The notes beneath the pieces were generated by a model. The model was given only the letters and a program-made list of their open reading frames with translations. It searched no databases and was not told where the DNA came from. Source: Halopseudomonas xiamenensis (GTDB lineage Bacteria; Pseudomonadota; Gammaproteobacteria; Pseudomonadales; Pseudomonadaceae). From it: a DNA stretch of 64,000 nt. Position numbers and translations under genes: made by a program. Below are positions 45,608 to 54,624 of this stretch, one piece after another (the stretch's first letter is position 1; every line of letters starts with the position of its first letter). The stretch covers positions 28,511-92,510 of the forward strand of contig NZ_JACLGO010000017.1 of assembly GCF_014219065.1 (NCBI RefSeq), written 5' to 3'.

Positions 45608-46945
45608 ATGTCGAAAATCACATCAGGATTGCAGGCCCGCATTCGGATGGTTCTTCTGGCCGGGCTCACCTGCCTGTCGACCCAGGCGCACACCGCCCCG
45701 CTACAGTTGCAGATCAACGGCTCCAACACCATAGGCGCCAAACTGGCCCCGCTGCTGGTCGAGGGCATGCTCAGGGAAGCAGGAGCCACGGATATAGATG
45801 TGCAGCTCAACTCCTCTCCCCAGGAGCACCGCATCACCGCCATCAGCGCCCAGGCCGAGCCGATTGAAATCAGCCTGAATGCCCACGGCTCCACCACCGG
45901 CTTTACCGGCCTGATCGACCAGACCGGGCAGATCGCCGCGGCGTCCCGTCCCATCAAGGACAGCGAGGTCGAAGCGCTGAAGAACGCCGGAGATATGCGC
46001 AGCAAGCAAGCTGAGCAGATCATCGGTCTGGACGGACTGGCCGTCATCGTCCACCCCGACAACCCGATCAGCACCCTGGATGTCGAACAGATCGCCCGGA
46101 TATTCTCCGGCCAGGCCACCGACTGGTCGCAGCTCGGCGGACAGCAAGGCAAGATCCGCCTGCATGCCCGGGATGGCAACTCCGGCACCTGGGAGACCTT
46201 CCGCGACCTGGTACTGACCCCACGCAAACTCGACCTGCAGGCCGACGCCCGCCGTTACGAGTCCAACTCCGAGCTGTCCCGCTCCGTCAGCATCGACAGA
46301 AATGCCATCGGCTTTGTCGGTCTGGCCTCTGTCGACCAGGCCAGGGCCCTGGCCATTTCCTCCGGCGACTCACGCGCCATGCTGCCCAGCAAGGAACTGG
46401 TCGCCACCGAGGATTATCCATTGTCACGCCGGCTGTACATGTACATCAGCCCCGAAGAGAGCAACCCGCTGGCCCAGGCGCTGATTGCCTTTACCCAAAG
46501 CCAGGCCGGGCAGGATATCGTCGAACAGGTCGGCTTCGTTGGCCAGAACATCAGCGCCATGCAGGTCACCCCGCAGCCCTACATGCCGGACGACTACCGC
46601 ACCCTGGCCGAGCAGGCCCAGCGCCTGTCGGTCAACTTCCGCTTCACCGAAGGCAGCGCCCGGCTGGACAACAAGGCCCACCAGGACATCGACCGCCTGC
46701 TCGACTACCTGCAGGCCCAGGGCAAGACGCAGAACAAGGTAGTGCTGGTCGGCTTTGGCGATCCACGCAACAGGGGCGCCGAACTGCTGTCACGCCTGCG
46801 CGCCATGACTGTCCGCGCCGCCCTGGTCGGCCACGGCATCTTCGTCAAGGACGCCATCGGTATAGGCGACGATCTGCCCGTCGCCGCCAACACCAATGAT
46901 GATGGACGCTTCAAGAACCGCCGCGTGGAGATATGGGTGTATTGA
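45608..46945 (+). CDS. exported PstS-like phosphate-binding protein fused to an OmpA peptidoglycan-binding domain
   Basis: The protein is 445 residues from the ATG at 45608, chosen because AAGG lies seven bases before it. A signal peptide ends near CLSTQAHTAP. A PstS-type domain (INGSNTIGAKLAPLLVEG, with the phosphate-loop-like ARDGNSGTWETF near residue 195) covers about 30-315. It is followed by an OmpA-like C-terminal domain (VNFRFTEGSARLDNKAHQDI ... GFGDPRNRGAELLSRLRAM). This suggests a periplasmic ligand-binding protein anchored to the wall. It is not part of a pst operon. The ligand is inferred. Confidence 0.85.
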   Translation: MSKITSGLQARIRMVLLAGLTCLSTQAHTAPLQLQINGSNTIGAKLAPLLVEGMLREAGATDIDVQLNSSPQEHRITAISAQAEPIEISLNAHGSTTGFTGLIDQTGQIAAASRPIKDSEVEALKNAGDMRSKQAEQIIGLDGLAVIVHPDNPISTLDVEQIARIFSGQATDWSQLGGQQGKIRLHARDGNSGTWETFRDLVLTPRKLDLQADARRYESNSELSRSVSIDRNAIGFVGLASVDQARALAISSGDSRAMLPSKELVATEDYPLSRRLYMYISPEESNPLAQALIAFTQSQAGQDIVEQVGFVGQNISAMQVTPQPYMPDDYRTLAEQAQRLSVNFRFTEGSARLDNKAHQDIDRLLDYLQAQGKTQNKVVLVGFGDPRNRGAELLSRLRAMTVRAALVGHGIFVKDAIGIGDDLPVAANTNDDGRFKNRRVEIWVY

Positions 46946-47038
46946 GACTGGCGCATTTTCATATCCATGTGCTATCAATATGCACATATATCGCCGTCAC
47001 TGAACGGCTCCCCAATCCCCGCCTGATGAGGTCTCACC

Positions 47039-47368
47039 ATGCGTCCAGTTCGCTTGGCTATTCTGCTGCTGTCCCTGTTCTGGGTGATGTCCTCATCCGC
47101 CGCGGATTATTACATCGACATCACCAATAAAACCGGTTACGCCATCTGGCACCTGTACGTCAGCCCCGGCAAGGCAACGGATTGGGAGGAAGATGTACTG
47201 GGCACCGAAATCCTGAAAAACGGCGCCATGAAACGCGTGACGCTCAAGGGCTACCCCAGCTCCATTTTCGACATCCGCCTGATCGACGAGGATGGCGATA
47301 CCTACACCTTCTGGAACGTGGATGTTGCCTCTCGGGATCTTGAAGTGACGTTGGATGATCTGGATTGA
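47039..47368 (+). CDS. small exported beta-rich protein, hypothetical
   Basis: The 109-residue protein has a signal peptide (RLAILLLSLFWVMSSSAAD). A single small domain follows (DITNKTGYAIWHLYVSPGKATDWEEDVLG ... GDTYTFWNVDV), seen in many bacterial exported proteins of unknown role. It is acidic overall and ends DLEVTLDDLD. It sits 93 bases behind the PstS-OmpA fusion and may share its transcript. I cannot give a function. Confidence 0.72.
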   Translation: MRPVRLAILLLSLFWVMSSSAADYYIDITNKTGYAIWHLYVSPGKATDWEEDVLGTEILKNGAMKRVTLKGYPSSIFDIRLIDEDGDTYTFWNVDVASRDLEVTLDDLD

Positions 47369-47427
47369 GCTGAGGGCAGCCCCAGAGTTGACCTGAAACA
47401 ATGTGGCGCTGCTTTACTCTACTACGT

Positions 47428-47512
47428 CGTCATCCTTCGCGAAGGCGAAGGATCCAGGGTGCCGGCTGACTCAGAGTGGCCGGTGGACCCTTCGCCTTCG
47501 CGAAGGATGACG
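47428..47512. repeat. 85-base palindromic element, copy 1
   Basis: The arms CGTCATCCTTCGCGAAGGCG and its near-complement at the right end enclose a variable centre. A second 85-base member of the family lies at 48859-48943 in the same orientation. The two copies bracket the HigBA/Rpn-tail cassette. Confidence 0.8.
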
Positions 47513-47675
47513 GGGTTTAGGGGAGGATGACAGCGTTAAGTGGATAGCATTACACCACCGATCGACGAAAGCATAATTCTATGACTCAGTCGCCCCCAAC
47601 TTCTCTTTGCTTCTCACTACTCGCTTGCCAAAATCAGCATATGCCCGCAAAGCACCATTCATCTGATTATCCTCA

Positions 47676-47704
47676 TTGACCCATATCGGATACCGATATA
47701 CGAT
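47676..47704 (+). promoter_or_regulatory. higBA promoter with embedded operator
   Basis: TTGACC (47676-47681) and TACGAT (47699-47704) are 17 bases apart. The spacer contains a perfect inverted repeat TATCGG-ATA-CCGATA (47684-47698), a likely HigA autorepression site. Transcription would begin about 47711, almost at the higB ATG (47713), so the higB message may be leaderless; no ribosome binding site is seen. Confidence 0.68.
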
Positions 47705-47712
47705 ACATCGAC

Positions 47713-47991
47713 ATGATAAAAAGCTTCCGCTGTAAGGATACACAAGCGCTTTTCGAAACCGGTAGAACCCAGCGCTGGGCCAGTATTGCGAAGGTTGCCA
47801 CCCGCAAACTGGCCCAATTGGATGCAGCAGCAACCCTGGACTTCCTGAAGAGCCCTCCAGGCAATCATCTGGAGTCATTGCAAGGTGACCGGCAAGAGCA
47901 ACACAGCATCCGTATCAACAAACAATGGCGACTGTGTTTCGTATGGCATGAAGAAGACGCATTTGATGTCGAAATCACTGACTACCATTGA
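47713..47991 (+). CDS. higB: HigB-type mRNA interferase toxin
   Basis: The 92-residue RelE-superfamily protein has the HigB-type opening MIKSFRCKDTQALFETG. The core LAQLDAAATLDFLKSPPGNHLESL and C-terminal INKQWRLCFVWHEEDAFDVEITDYH match the toxin fold with its active-site Arg and terminal His. It cleaves mRNA on the ribosome. higA follows 10 bases later, giving the toxin-first order of hig modules. It is controlled by the operator just upstream. Confidence 0.93.
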   Translation: MIKSFRCKDTQALFETGRTQRWASIAKVATRKLAQLDAAATLDFLKSPPGNHLESLQGDRQEQHSIRINKQWRLCFVWHEEDAFDVEITDYH

Positions 47992-48001
47992 GGGCAACAC
48001 C

Positions 48002-48301
48002 ATGATCAGGAACGGTATGCGCCCGGTACATCCGGGGGAAATTTTACGCGAGGACTACCTGGAACCCTTGGGCCTGTCTGCCACCGCCTTGGCCAAGGCG
48101 CTGCATGTGACACCTGCCCGCATCAACGATATCGTACGCGAGCGCCGCGGCGTCACCGCCGACACAGCTCTGCGCCTGGCCCGCTATTTCGGTGGCGACG
48201 CACAAAGCTGGATGAACCTGCAAAGCACATACGATCTGCGCAAAGCGGAAATCGAAGCCGGCCAGATCATCGACCGGGATATCATACCCAGGGCAGCATG
48301 A
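48002..48301 (+). CDS. higA: HigA-type antitoxin/XRE regulator
   Basis: The protein is 99 residues from the ATG at 48002, with GAGGG upstream; a longer frame is open into higB but is not credible. It begins MIRNGMRPVHPGEILREDYL, typical of HigA. The helix-turn-helix is LSATALAKALHVTPARINDIV. It neutralises HigB and represses the operon, most likely at 47684-47698. Confidence 0.93.
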   Translation: MIRNGMRPVHPGEILREDYLEPLGLSATALAKALHVTPARINDIVRERRGVTADTALRLARYFGGDAQSWMNLQSTYDLRKAEIEAGQIIDRDIIPRAA

Positions 48302-48315
48302 TCCAGGCTGCCTGA

Positions 48316-48588
48316 ATGCACGAATATCAAGAACGCTACCCGCAGGAGAACACCAGGATGATCGGATTGACTGAGCGTCTGCTGAATGAGGGGATGCAAA
48401 AGGGAATGCAAAAAGGACGGCAGGAAGGTGAGCTCAACCTGTTGATCCGCCAACTCACCCGTCGCTTCGGCCCGCTGGATGCCATCACCCTGCAACGCCT
48501 GCAACAGGCCGACTCAGAGAACCTTGAGCGCTGGGCCGATAATATCCTCGATGCCAACAGCCTGGATGAGGTATTTGCCAGCCGTTGA
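48316..48588 (+). CDS. orphan Rpn C-terminal tail (DUF4351-like), stand-alone small protein
   Basis: The frame of 90 residues resembles only the tail of the Rpn-family protein at 33586-34557 (LIRQLTRRFGPLDAITL ... LERWADNILDANSLDEVF), including the periodic GMQKGMQKGRQEG linker. The best translation start is the ATG at 48358 (AGGAG nine bases upstream), giving 76 residues, which matches the place of the internal start in the full gene. It follows higA by 14 bases. It may be a relic of a Rpn gene or a kept inhibitor. Confidence 0.62.
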   Translation: MHEYQERYPQENTRMIGLTERLLNEGMQKGMQKGRQEGELNLLIRQLTRRFGPLDAITLQRLQQADSENLERWADNILDANSLDEVFASR

Positions 48589-48670
48589 ACCCCAGGATGG
48601 CTGGGTTTTATCCCTGCTTGCGATGCCACAGCCGGTTCCCGTTTTCTTCCATCGTCCTCCTCGGCGAAGA

Positions 48671-48707
48671 CCGTAATGCTGTTCACTTAAGCGGAACAGC
48701 ATTACGG
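48671..48707. terminator. hairpin downstream of the HigBA cassette
   Basis: A 14-base perfect stem (CCGTAATGCTGTTC with GAACAGCATTACGG) closes a 9-base loop. It lies 83 bases after the Rpn-tail stop and may end the higBA transcript; no T run follows. Confidence 0.5.
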
Positions 48708-48858
48708 TTCACTGGGTAACGGGTCTTCGATATCTTCACCGTCCTTGGTCGTGATGGCCTTGGACGGTGATCCAGAAATAGTCCTGCGATCCCCGATCGC
48801 AATGCTGACAAGCGTCTTCCGGTCGCCGATACAGGGTTGGCAGCCGCCATGACGATCC

Positions 48859-48943
48859 CGTCATCCTTCGCGCAGGCGAAGGATCCACCTGCCGCTCTGA
48901 GTAAACCGGAACAATGGATCCTCGGCCTGCGCCGAGGATGACG
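48859..48943. repeat. 85-base palindromic element, copy 2
   Basis: It has the same left arm as copy 1 except one base (CGCGCAGG for CGCGAAGG), the same 85-base length and the same right end (GAGGATGACG against AAGGATGACG). It lies downstream of the HigBA/Rpn-tail cassette. Confidence 0.8.
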
Positions 48944-49047
48944 AAGTGATAGGAAGGCTTGTATTCAGCGGGAGCAATCTGCCTGCGCAAAGATATGAAC
49001 ATGGGTAGGCTGAGGGTTTGAAAACCATCAGCAGCATGGAGGTTTGC

Positions 49048-49186
49048 GGAACAGGTTGGCCGGCAGGGTTGGGCCGACCGTCTGCCGTCAGAGATGGCGG
49101 CAGCTGTATAGACCGGTCTATACAGCTGCGAGCCTACAGGGATGTATTCACGGCGTGTCGGCACGGCCCTGCCGGCCAACCTGTTC
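49048..49186. mobile_element. 139-base MITE-like element with 21-base perfect terminal inverted repeats
   Basis: The left end GGAACAGGTTGGCCGGCAGG plus one G (49048-49068) is exactly complementary to the right end (49166-49186 region). In the middle lies a 30-base perfect palindrome (49100-49129) centred on GACCGGTC. There is no coding frame. The layout suggests a miniature, non-autonomous element or a long structured RNA; flanking duplications are not obvious. Confidence 0.6.
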
Positions 49187-49225
49187 CTCGCAGAAGCCGA
49201 ATAAATTACCAACACCTCAAAACAA

Positions 49226-49250
49226 CTATCCCCGGGAGAGCCGGGGATAG
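49226..49250 (-). terminator. pilA terminator
   Basis: A 10-base perfect stem (CTATCCCCGG with CCGGGGATAG) and 5-base loop lie 63 bases past the pilA stop. A T-rich stretch (TTGTTTTG) follows on the minus strand. Confidence 0.78.
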
Positions 49251-49312
49251 TATCGCAGTCAGAAGCAGGGCCAGATTATGATGAATGTTCATCTGTCCCC
49301 ACACTCAGCCTC

Positions 49313-49744
49313 TTAAATGCGGCACTCAGATGGCACATGTTTATTGGACGTGTTTGCTGCCACGGCACACACCCAAGTAATTGGCTCCCCCGCGTTGGCT
49401 GTAGGCGTGAGAGCCAGCGTTACAGTACCCGCTTGGGCAGTGGTAACAACGGTAATAACACCGGTTGCATCAGCACAAGAAAGCGTAGCGACGTTATCCG
49501 TCGACTCTGTGGCAGTAATAGGAGTTACTCCCAAACAGGAGCCTGCAGCCACACCGTTATTATTCGCAATATTTTCACTTACAGTGGCCTTTGCTCCAGC
49601 GGCCAGTACCAATGCCTCTGAAACGCGTGCCCTAACCGTGTAATCCTGATAAGCCGGCAAAGCAATCGCCGCCAAAATCCCAATGATCGCCACCACGATC
49701 ATCAATTCAATAAGGGTAAAACCTTTCTGCATTTGAGCTTTCAT
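49313..49744 (-). CDS. pilA: major type IV pilin
   Basis: The 143-residue prepilin has leader MKAQMQKG, then [20 protein letters not shown] with Glu+5. The Ala- and Thr-rich head ends with a disulfide-bounded loop between the Cys of CAVAAN and of PSEC, the Pseudomonas pilin D-region. PilD processes it; PilB polymerises it. GGAG lies seven bases before the ATG and a sigma-54 promoter about 50 bases upstream. It diverges from pilBCD, as in P. aeruginosa. Confidence 0.96.
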   Translation of the reverse strand: MKAQMQKGFTLIELMIVVAIIGILAAIALPAYQDYTVRARVSEALVLAAGAKATVSENIANNNGVAAGSCLGVTPITATESTDNVATLSCADATGVITVVTTAQAGTVTLALTPTANAGEPITWVCAVAANTSNKHVPSECRI

Positions 49745-49793
49745 TTCTCAACTCCATTTGTATGTGAGATAGCCGTTGGGCTGAAAGGGCTAG

Positions 49794-49809
49794 TGCAGAA
49801 GGTGTGCCA
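49794..49809 (-). promoter_or_regulatory. sigma-54 promoter of pilA
   Basis: On the minus strand TGGCAC-ACCTT-CTGCA gives GG and GC ten bases apart, the -24/-12 signature of RpoN promoters. It starts about 50 bases from the pilA ATG, as in the PilR/RpoN-dependent pilA promoter of P. aeruginosa. The -12 element has C for the first T. Confidence 0.78.
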
Positions 49810-50071
49810 GGTTGGTTTTGGGAGCGTCAGGGAGGGTGGGTGATCGCGCCGGGGCGGCGCTTCTACTGGGGCGGGGTGAAATTGCAGGGGCGAAGTTTGG
49901 ACGTGTTGGGCTGTCGTAGCGCGGGGGCGCTACAACCCTGCGGCGTCAGCATGTGACGTTTTTTGTCAGCTGCAACCCTTCTCCACATGCCTTTTGTGAC
50001 TATCCACTTTGTGTAGCATGGTCTTGCTGTACTATAGTCGCCGAAGCCTTTACACGTATTGAGATCGACCT

Positions 50072-51778
50072 ATGGATACCCCCGTTCTCTCCGGCTTGGC
50101 CCGGCGGATCGTTCAGGAAGAACTATTGGATGCCCAGGTGGCCGGCAAGGCCAGCAGGCAGGCCAGTCAGGACAAGATTCCCTTCATTACCTATCTGGTG
50201 CAGAACAAGCTGGCCAAGGCCCGTGACCTGGCGATGGTCTGTGCCGAGGAATTCGGTTACCCCTACCTGGATCTGGCGGCGCTGGACCGCGAGAGTCAGC
50301 CCGAACCTGAACTGGTCAGCGAGAAGCTGATCCGCCAGCATTGCGTGTTGCCGCTGTTCAAGCGCGGCAACCGGTTGTTCCTGGCCCTGTCCGATCCGAC
50401 CAACCAGCAGGCGCTGAGCGATATCCAGTTCAATACCGGCCTGATGACCGATGCGGTGATCGTCGAGGACGACAAGCTGCGCACGGCCATCGACAAGTAC
50501 CTGGACAGTGCCGGTGGCGGTCTGGGGGAGATGGCCGATGCCGATCTGGATGGTCTGGAGGTCGAGGCGGTCACCGACGATGACAAGCGCAAGGACACCG
50601 CCAATGATGCCGAAGATGCGCCGATTGTCCGCTTCGTCAACAAGATGCTGCTTGATGCAGTAAAGAAAGGCTCCTCGGACCTGCACTTTGAGCCCTACGA
50701 GAAGACCTACCGGGTGCGCTTCCGTACCGATGGCATCCTGCATGAGGTGGCCAAGCCGCCGGTGCAACTGGGGGTGAAGATCGCCGCGCGACTGAAGGTG
50801 ATGTCCTCGATGGACCTGGCCGAACGGCGCAAGCCCCAGGATGGCCGTATCAAGCTGAAGATTTCCAAGAGCAAGGCCATCGATTTCCGGGTCAACACCC
50901 TGCCGACGCTGTGGGGCGAGAAGGTGGTGCTGCGTATCCTGGACTCGGATAGCGCAAAGATGGGTATCGACGCACTGGGCTATGAGGATGACCAGAAGCA
51001 GATGTACCTGGATGCGCTGGACAAGCCCCAAGGCATGATCCTGGTGACCGGGCCGACCGGTTCCGGTAAGACGGTGTCGTTGTACACCGGTCTGAATATC
51101 CTCAACACCATGGAGCGCAACATCTCCACCGCCGAAGACCCGGTGGAGATCAACCTGGAGGGCATCAACCAGGTCAACGTGAACCCCAAGCAGGGGCTGG
51201 ACTTTGCCCAGGCCCTGCGCGCCTTCCTGCGTCAGGACCCGGACATCATCATGGTCGGTGAGATCCGTGACCTGGAAACAGCGGAGATCGCCATCAAGGC
51301 GGCGCAAACCGGCCATATGGTGATGTCGACCCTGCACACCAACAGTGCGGCGGAAACCCTGACCCGTCTGCGCAACATGGGCGTGCCCTCGTTCAACATC
51401 GCCACCTCGGTGAACCTGATCATCGCCCAGCGCCTGGCCCGCCGACTGTGCTCGCATTGCAAGAAGCCGATGGAGGTCCCCCGGGAGACATTGCGCGAAG
51501 AAGGCTTTACCGAGGACAAAATTGCTAGCGGGTTAACGATTTACGGGCCAGTGGGTTGCGAAAATTGTCAGGACGGTTATAAAGGGCGAGTCGGGATTTA
51601 CGAGGTGGTGAAGATCACGCCGGCCATGCAGCGCATCATCATGGAAGACGGCAACTCCATCCAGATTTCCGACGTAGCCCAGAGTGAAGGATTCAGGAGC
51701 TTGCGCCAATCCGCGCTGATGAAGGCGGAACAGGGTGTCACCAGCCTGGCGGAAGTGAACCGAGTGACCAAGGATTAA
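50072..51778 (+). CDS. pilB: type IV pilus assembly ATPase PilB
   Basis: The 568-residue protein has an N-terminal MshEN-type domain and the RecA-like ATPase core with Walker A GPTGSGKT near residue 330. The Asp box (AEDPVE), Walker B ([11 protein letters not shown]) and His box ([13 protein letters not shown]) follow. A zinc-binding pair CSHC ... CENC lies near residues 460-500. It powers pilus extension at the inner membrane. pilC follows after 3 bases. Confidence 0.97.
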   Translation: MDTPVLSGLARRIVQEELLDAQVAGKASRQASQDKIPFITYLVQNKLAKARDLAMVCAEEFGYPYLDLAALDRESQPEPELVSEKLIRQHCVLPLFKRGNRLFLALSDPTNQQALSDIQFNTGLMTDAVIVEDDKLRTAIDKYLDSAGGGLGEMADADLDGLEVEAVTDDDKRKDTANDAEDAPIVRFVNKMLLDAVKKGSSDLHFEPYEKTYRVRFRTDGILHEVAKPPVQLGVKIAARLKVMSSMDLAERRKPQDGRIKLKISKSKAIDFRVNTLPTLWGEKVVLRILDSDSAKMGIDALGYEDDQKQMYLDALDKPQGMILVTGPTGSGKTVSLYTGLNILNTMERNISTAEDPVEINLEGINQVNVNPKQGLDFAQALRAFLRQDPDIIMVGEIRDLETAEIAIKAAQTGHMVMSTLHTNSAAETLTRLRNMGVPSFNIATSVNLIIAQRLARRLCSHCKKPMEVPRETLREEGFTEDKIASGLTIYGPVGCENCQDGYKGRVGIYEVVKITPAMQRIIMEDGNSIQISDVAQSEGFRSLRQSALMKAEQGVTSLAEVNRVTKD

Positions 51779-51781
51779 GTC

Positions 51782-53050
51782 ATGGCCCAGCAAGCAGCAG
51801 TGAAACGGACCAAACCCGCCGCCAAGCCCGCCAAAAAGGCCAAGGTGGAGAAGGTCTACCCCTTCAAATGGGAAGGCAAGGACCGCAAGGGCGTCAAGCT
51901 GTCCGGTGAGATCCAGGGCTCCAACCAAGCGCTGATCAAGGCGCAACTGCGCAAGCAGGGCATCCTGGTCACCAAGATCCACAAGAAGTCATCGCTGTTC
52001 GGTCCGCGGGCGAAGAAGATCAAGCCGCTGGATATCGCTTTCTTCACCCGCCAGCTGGCGACCATGATGGCCTCTGGCGTGCCCATCGTGCAGGCCTTCG
52101 AGATCATTGCCGAAGGCACCGCCAACCCCAACTTCGCCAAGCTGATCAACGAGATCAAGACCGATGTGGCCTCGGGTAATACCCTCGCGGCATCGCTGGC
52201 CAAGCATCCGCAGTATTTCGATGAGCTGTTCTGCAACCTGGTGGAATCCGGTGAGCAGTCCGGGCGTCTGGAATCGCTGCTCGACCGTATCGCCACCTAC
52301 AAGGAAAAGACCGAGGCGCTGAAGGCCAAGATCAAGAAGGCCATGACCTATCCGATTGCGGTGGTTGTGGTGGCGGTGATCGTGACGGCCATCCTGCTGC
52401 TCAAGGTGGTGCCGCAGTTCAAGGAGGTTTTCGCCAACTTCGGAGCTGACCTGCCCAGCTTTACTCTGATGGTGATCGGGTTGTCGGAATGGCTGCAATC
52501 ATGGTGGTTCATCATCCTGATAGGTCTGATCGTGCTCGGTTGGGGGTATACGCAGGTTCACCGACGCTCCAAGCCCTTCCGCGATGGCCAGGACAGGGCC
52601 TTGCTCAAGGCGCCCATCGTCGGGCAGATCATCTACGAGGCGGCGGTAGCACGCTATGCGCGCACCCTGTCCACGACCTTCGCCGCCGGCGTACCGCTGG
52701 TGCAGGCCCTGGATTCGGTCGCCGGGGCAGCGGGCAACGTGGTGTTCTACAACGCGGTGAACGCCATCAAGCAGGACGTCTCCGCCGGTACCCAGCTGAA
52801 TTTCGCCATGCGCACCACCAACGTGTTCCCGACCCTGGCGGTACAGATGGCCGGCATCGGCGAGGAGTCCGGTAATCTCGATGGCATGCTGGAGAAGGTC
52901 GCCGACTTCTATGAGGCCGAGGTGGATAACAAGGTGGACAACCTGACTACCCTGCTCGAGCCGATGATCATGTCTGTATTGGGGGTATTGATCGGCGGCC
53001 TGATCATTGCCATGTACCTGCCGATCTTCCAGCTGGGCTCCGTTGTCTGA
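51782..53050 (+). CDS. pilC: type IV pilus inner-membrane platform protein PilC
   Basis: The 422-residue GspF-family protein has two repeated T2SSF domains, each with FxRQLATMMASGVPIVQAFE-like motifs (about 82 and 285), and three membrane helices (about 190-215, 238-255, 395-415). A basic N-terminus (KRTKPAAKPAKKAKVEK) faces PilB in the cytoplasm. It is the platform that couples ATPase motion to pilin addition. pilD starts 3 bases after its stop. Confidence 0.97.
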   Translation: MAQQAAVKRTKPAAKPAKKAKVEKVYPFKWEGKDRKGVKLSGEIQGSNQALIKAQLRKQGILVTKIHKKSSLFGPRAKKIKPLDIAFFTRQLATMMASGVPIVQAFEIIAEGTANPNFAKLINEIKTDVASGNTLAASLAKHPQYFDELFCNLVESGEQSGRLESLLDRIATYKEKTEALKAKIKKAMTYPIAVVVVAVIVTAILLLKVVPQFKEVFANFGADLPSFTLMVIGLSEWLQSWWFIILIGLIVLGWGYTQVHRRSKPFRDGQDRALLKAPIVGQIIYEAAVARYARTLSTTFAAGVPLVQALDSVAGAAGNVVFYNAVNAIKQDVSAGTQLNFAMRTTNVFPTLAVQMAGIGEESGNLDGMLEKVADFYEAEVDNKVDNLTTLLEPMIMSVLGVLIGGLIIAMYLPIFQLGSVV

Positions 53051-53053
53051 CCT

Positions 53054-53926
53054 ATGACCCTACTCGATTATCTGGCCAGCCATGTGCTGGCCTTTGTTCT
53101 GGTCGCCGGCCTGTTGGGGCTGGTTGTCGGCAGCTTCCTCAACGTGGTGATCCATCGCCTGCCGAAGATGCTGGAGCACGACTGGCTGCGCCAGGCCCGG
53201 GAGATGCTGCACCCGGATGAGCCGCAACCCGCCCAGCCGGTATACAACCTGGTACTGCCCCACTCTCACTGCCCGCACTGTCAGGCCGAGATCAAGCCCT
53301 GGCAGAACCTGCCATTGATCAGCTATGCGCTGTTGCGCGGCCGTTGCGGCAACTGCCGGGAACGGATCAGCCCGCGTTACCCGCTGGTGGAGCTGCTGAC
53401 CGCGCTGCTGAGCATGCTGGTGGCCTGGCAATACGGCTTCGGTTGGCCGGCCGCCGGTATCCTGCTGCTGACCTGGGCGCTGGTCGCCCTGAGCCTGATC
53501 GACGCCGATACCCAGTTGCTGCCCGATGCCATCGTGCTGCCGATGCTGTGGCTGGGGCTGATCGCCAACAGTTTCGGCCTGTTCACCGATATCCATTCGG
53601 CGCTGTGGGGAGCAGTGTTCGGCTATCTGAGCCTGTGGTCGGTGTACTGGCTGTTCAAGCTGGTGACCGGCAAGGAAGGCATGGGCTATGGCGACTTCAA
53701 GCTGCTGGCCATGCTCGGCGCCTGGGGCGGCTGGCAGGTATTGCCGCTGACCATACTGCTGTCATCGCTGGTCGGCGCCATTCTCGGCATCATCATCCTC
53801 AAGGCACGCGGCGACTCCAACTCGACTCCCCTGCCCTTCGGCCCCTATCTGGCGATTGCCGGATGGATCGCGATCATCTGGGGGGATTGGATTACCGGGA
53901 CCTATCTGCGGTTTGCGGGGTTCTGA
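53054..53926 (+). CDS. pilD: prepilin peptidase/N-methyltransferase PilD
   Basis: The 290-residue aspartyl peptidase has the zinc-binding CPHC ... CGNC loop (about 75-100) and the two catalytic Asp sites SLIDADTQLLPD and GYGDFKLLAMLG, with about eight membrane helices. It cleaves the leaders of PilA and the minor pilins and methylates the new N-terminus. The FGPYLAIAGWIA segment is typical. coaE follows after a 74-base gap. Confidence 0.97.
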   Translation: MTLLDYLASHVLAFVLVAGLLGLVVGSFLNVVIHRLPKMLEHDWLRQAREMLHPDEPQPAQPVYNLVLPHSHCPHCQAEIKPWQNLPLISYALLRGRCGNCRERISPRYPLVELLTALLSMLVAWQYGFGWPAAGILLLTWALVALSLIDADTQLLPDAIVLPMLWLGLIANSFGLFTDIHSALWGAVFGYLSLWSVYWLFKLVTGKEGMGYGDFKLLAMLGAWGGWQVLPLTILLSSLVGAILGIIILKARGDSNSTPLPFGPYLAIAGWIAIIWGDWITGTYLRFAGF

Positions 53927-54000
53927 ACCCGGGTACGCCTTCAGCCCCATTGTCCGTATACTTGTCGCCTTCGATATGAACGCAAGGCATTGATACCGCA

Positions 54001-54624
54001 ATGACTCCCTCGAACAAGCTCATCATCGGCCTGACCGGCGGCATTGGCAGCGGCAAGAGTGCTGCGGCGGCGCGGTTTGCCGAGGCGCACGGCATCCATG
54101 TGGTGGATGCCGACATCAAGTCGCGGGTGGTGGTCGAGCCTGGACGACCGGCATTGCATCACATTGTCGATCGTTTTGGTGATGCGGTGTTGCAGGACGA
54201 TGGCACGCTGAATCGCGCCGTGCTGCGAGAAAAGGTGTTCCAGGACCCGGATCAGCGTCGCTGGCTGGAACAACTGCTGCACCCACTGATCCGCGATGAG
54301 ATCGTCACCGACCTGGCCGCAGCCGCATCGCCCTACGCACTGCTGGTATCACCGTTGCTGGTGGAGTCGGGGCAGTATCAGATGACCCAGCGGGTGCTGG
54401 TGGTGGATGTACCCGAGGCGCTGCAGATCGCCCGTACCACCGCCCGGGACAATGTCCCCGAGCAGCAGGTCAGGGCTATTCTGCAGGCCCAGGCACAGCG
54501 TGAAGACCGTCTGCGCCACGCCCATGATGTCATCAGCAATGACCAGGACCTGGCCGCGTTGCACCGACAGGTCGATGCTCTGCACCAACGCTACCTGGCC
54601 CTGGCCGAAGGAGCCCGCCCATGA
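54001..54624 (+). CDS. coaE: dephospho-CoA kinase
   Basis: The 207-residue P-loop kinase begins [20 protein letters not shown] (Walker A) and has [16 protein letters not shown], the LLHPLIRDE helix and SPLLVESG. It phosphorylates dephospho-CoA in the last step of CoA synthesis. Location after pilD is the conserved Pseudomonas order. Its stop overlaps the yacG start by 4 bases. Confidence 0.96.
   Translation: MTPSNKLIIGLTGGIGSGKSAAAARFAEAHGIHVVDADIKSRVVVEPGRPALHHIVDRFGDAVLQDDGTLNRAVLREKVFQDPDQRRWLEQLLHPLIRDEIVTDLAAAASPYALLVSPLLVESGQYQMTQRVLVVDVPEALQIARTTARDNVPEQQVRAILQAQAQREDRLRHAHDVISNDQDLAALHRQVDALHQRYLALAEGARP

Larger units (their letters stand above)
48589..49312. other. gene-free interval rich in palindromes
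   Basis: I recognise no gene in these 724 bases. They hold a hairpin (48671-48707), an 85-base palindromic repeat (48859-48943), a 139-base element with terminal inverted repeats (49048-49186) and the pilA terminator (49226-49250). Confidence 0.7.

Noticed and set aside
48736..49215. Small frames within 48.7-49.3 kb
   Set aside because: They are translations of palindromic repeats (for example RLAGRAVPTRR on both strands).
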